From an uncultured Bacillota bacterium (GTDB taxonomy: Bacteria; Bacillota; Clostridia; Peptostreptococcales; Anaerovoracaceae): a stretch of 5,829 nucleotides of DNA. The stretch is from assembly GCA_958448635.1 (NCBI GenBank), contig CAUDEQ010000093.1:1-5829 (forward strand), written 5' to 3'. This document shows positions 5,784 to 5,829 of the stretch, one piece after another (within the stretch, counting starts at the first letter, position 1; each line of letters begins with the position of its first letter). The translations under genes were made by a program, and so were the position numbers. The notes under the pieces were generated by a model. It searched no databases. It was not told the origin of the DNA and saw only the letters and a program-made list of their open reading frames with translations.

Positions 5784-5813
5784 ATTATATCAAAACATGG
5801 TATGTAAATGCAA
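5784..5813 (-). promoter_or_regulatory. Sigma-A type promoter for the glnS operon
   Basis: On the - strand, TTGCAT (5813-5808) and a consensus TATAAT (5789-5784) are 18 bp apart, and TGA immediately precedes the -10, giving an extended -10. Transcription would start near 5777, leaving a leader of about 57 nt before the ATG at 5720. That is too short for a T-box regulator. No other convincing promoter is seen upstream of the malic enzyme or the transporter gene. Confidence 0.65.
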
Positions 5814-5829
5814 CAACAGACGTGGTAAT

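Noticed and set aside
5774..5806. Divergent + strand promoter beginning with TTGACA at 5774-5779
   Set aside because: No acceptable -10 at 16-18 bp. The nearest candidate, TATGTA, is 21 bp away, and no gene follows within the window.
5721..5829. T-box leader in front of glnS
   Set aside because: The leader from the predicted start is about 57 nt and contains no specifier stem, T-box sequence or terminator hairpin.

Overview
The window looks like chromosomal DNA of an anaerobic Clostridia-type member of the Bacillota. The reasons are strong AGGAGG-like ribosome binding sites, sigma-A promoters with extended -10 elements, tight gene spacing, a short-form malic enzyme, and a preQ1-I riboswitch whose tail carries the Shine-Dalgarno sequence. 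Base composition appears mid-range. The genus cannot be named from this sequence.

Left part (1-1961, + strand). The window opens in the last codons of an unidentified gene (stop at 81-83), followed by a long perfect hairpin (130-171). A promoter (211-239) then probably drives two genes: a 61-residue two-helix membrane protein (286-471) and a 431-residue AI-2E/PerM-family membrane transporter (518-1813). The transporter ends in a cysteine-bearing tail built from 21-bp repeats. A possible 51-codon reading frame starts inside its last codons and runs through a 30-bp tandem repeat (1823-1882).

Middle (1962-2081). This is the junction between convergent transcription units. It holds a strong, probably bidirectional terminator (1980-2008) and a second hairpin with a T-tract (2030-2070).

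Right part (2082-5829, - strand). Three genes are tightly packed and read leftwards from one recognisable promoter (5784-5813): glutaminyl-tRNA synthetase (glnS), a malic enzyme 30 nt later, and a YhhQ-family queuosine-precursor transporter 72 nt after that. The last gap holds a preQ1-I riboswitch that overlaps the transporter's ribosome binding site. The transporter can therefore be shut off translationally by its own pathway's metabolite, while the housekeeping genes ahead of it in the probable operon are unaffected.

Most of the window is ordinary core-genome content. The points most worth a second look are the riboswitch inside the probable operon, the repeat-built Cys tail of the transporter, and the overlapping repeat-containing small frame. 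No mobile element, CRISPR array, tRNA or rRNA was seen.
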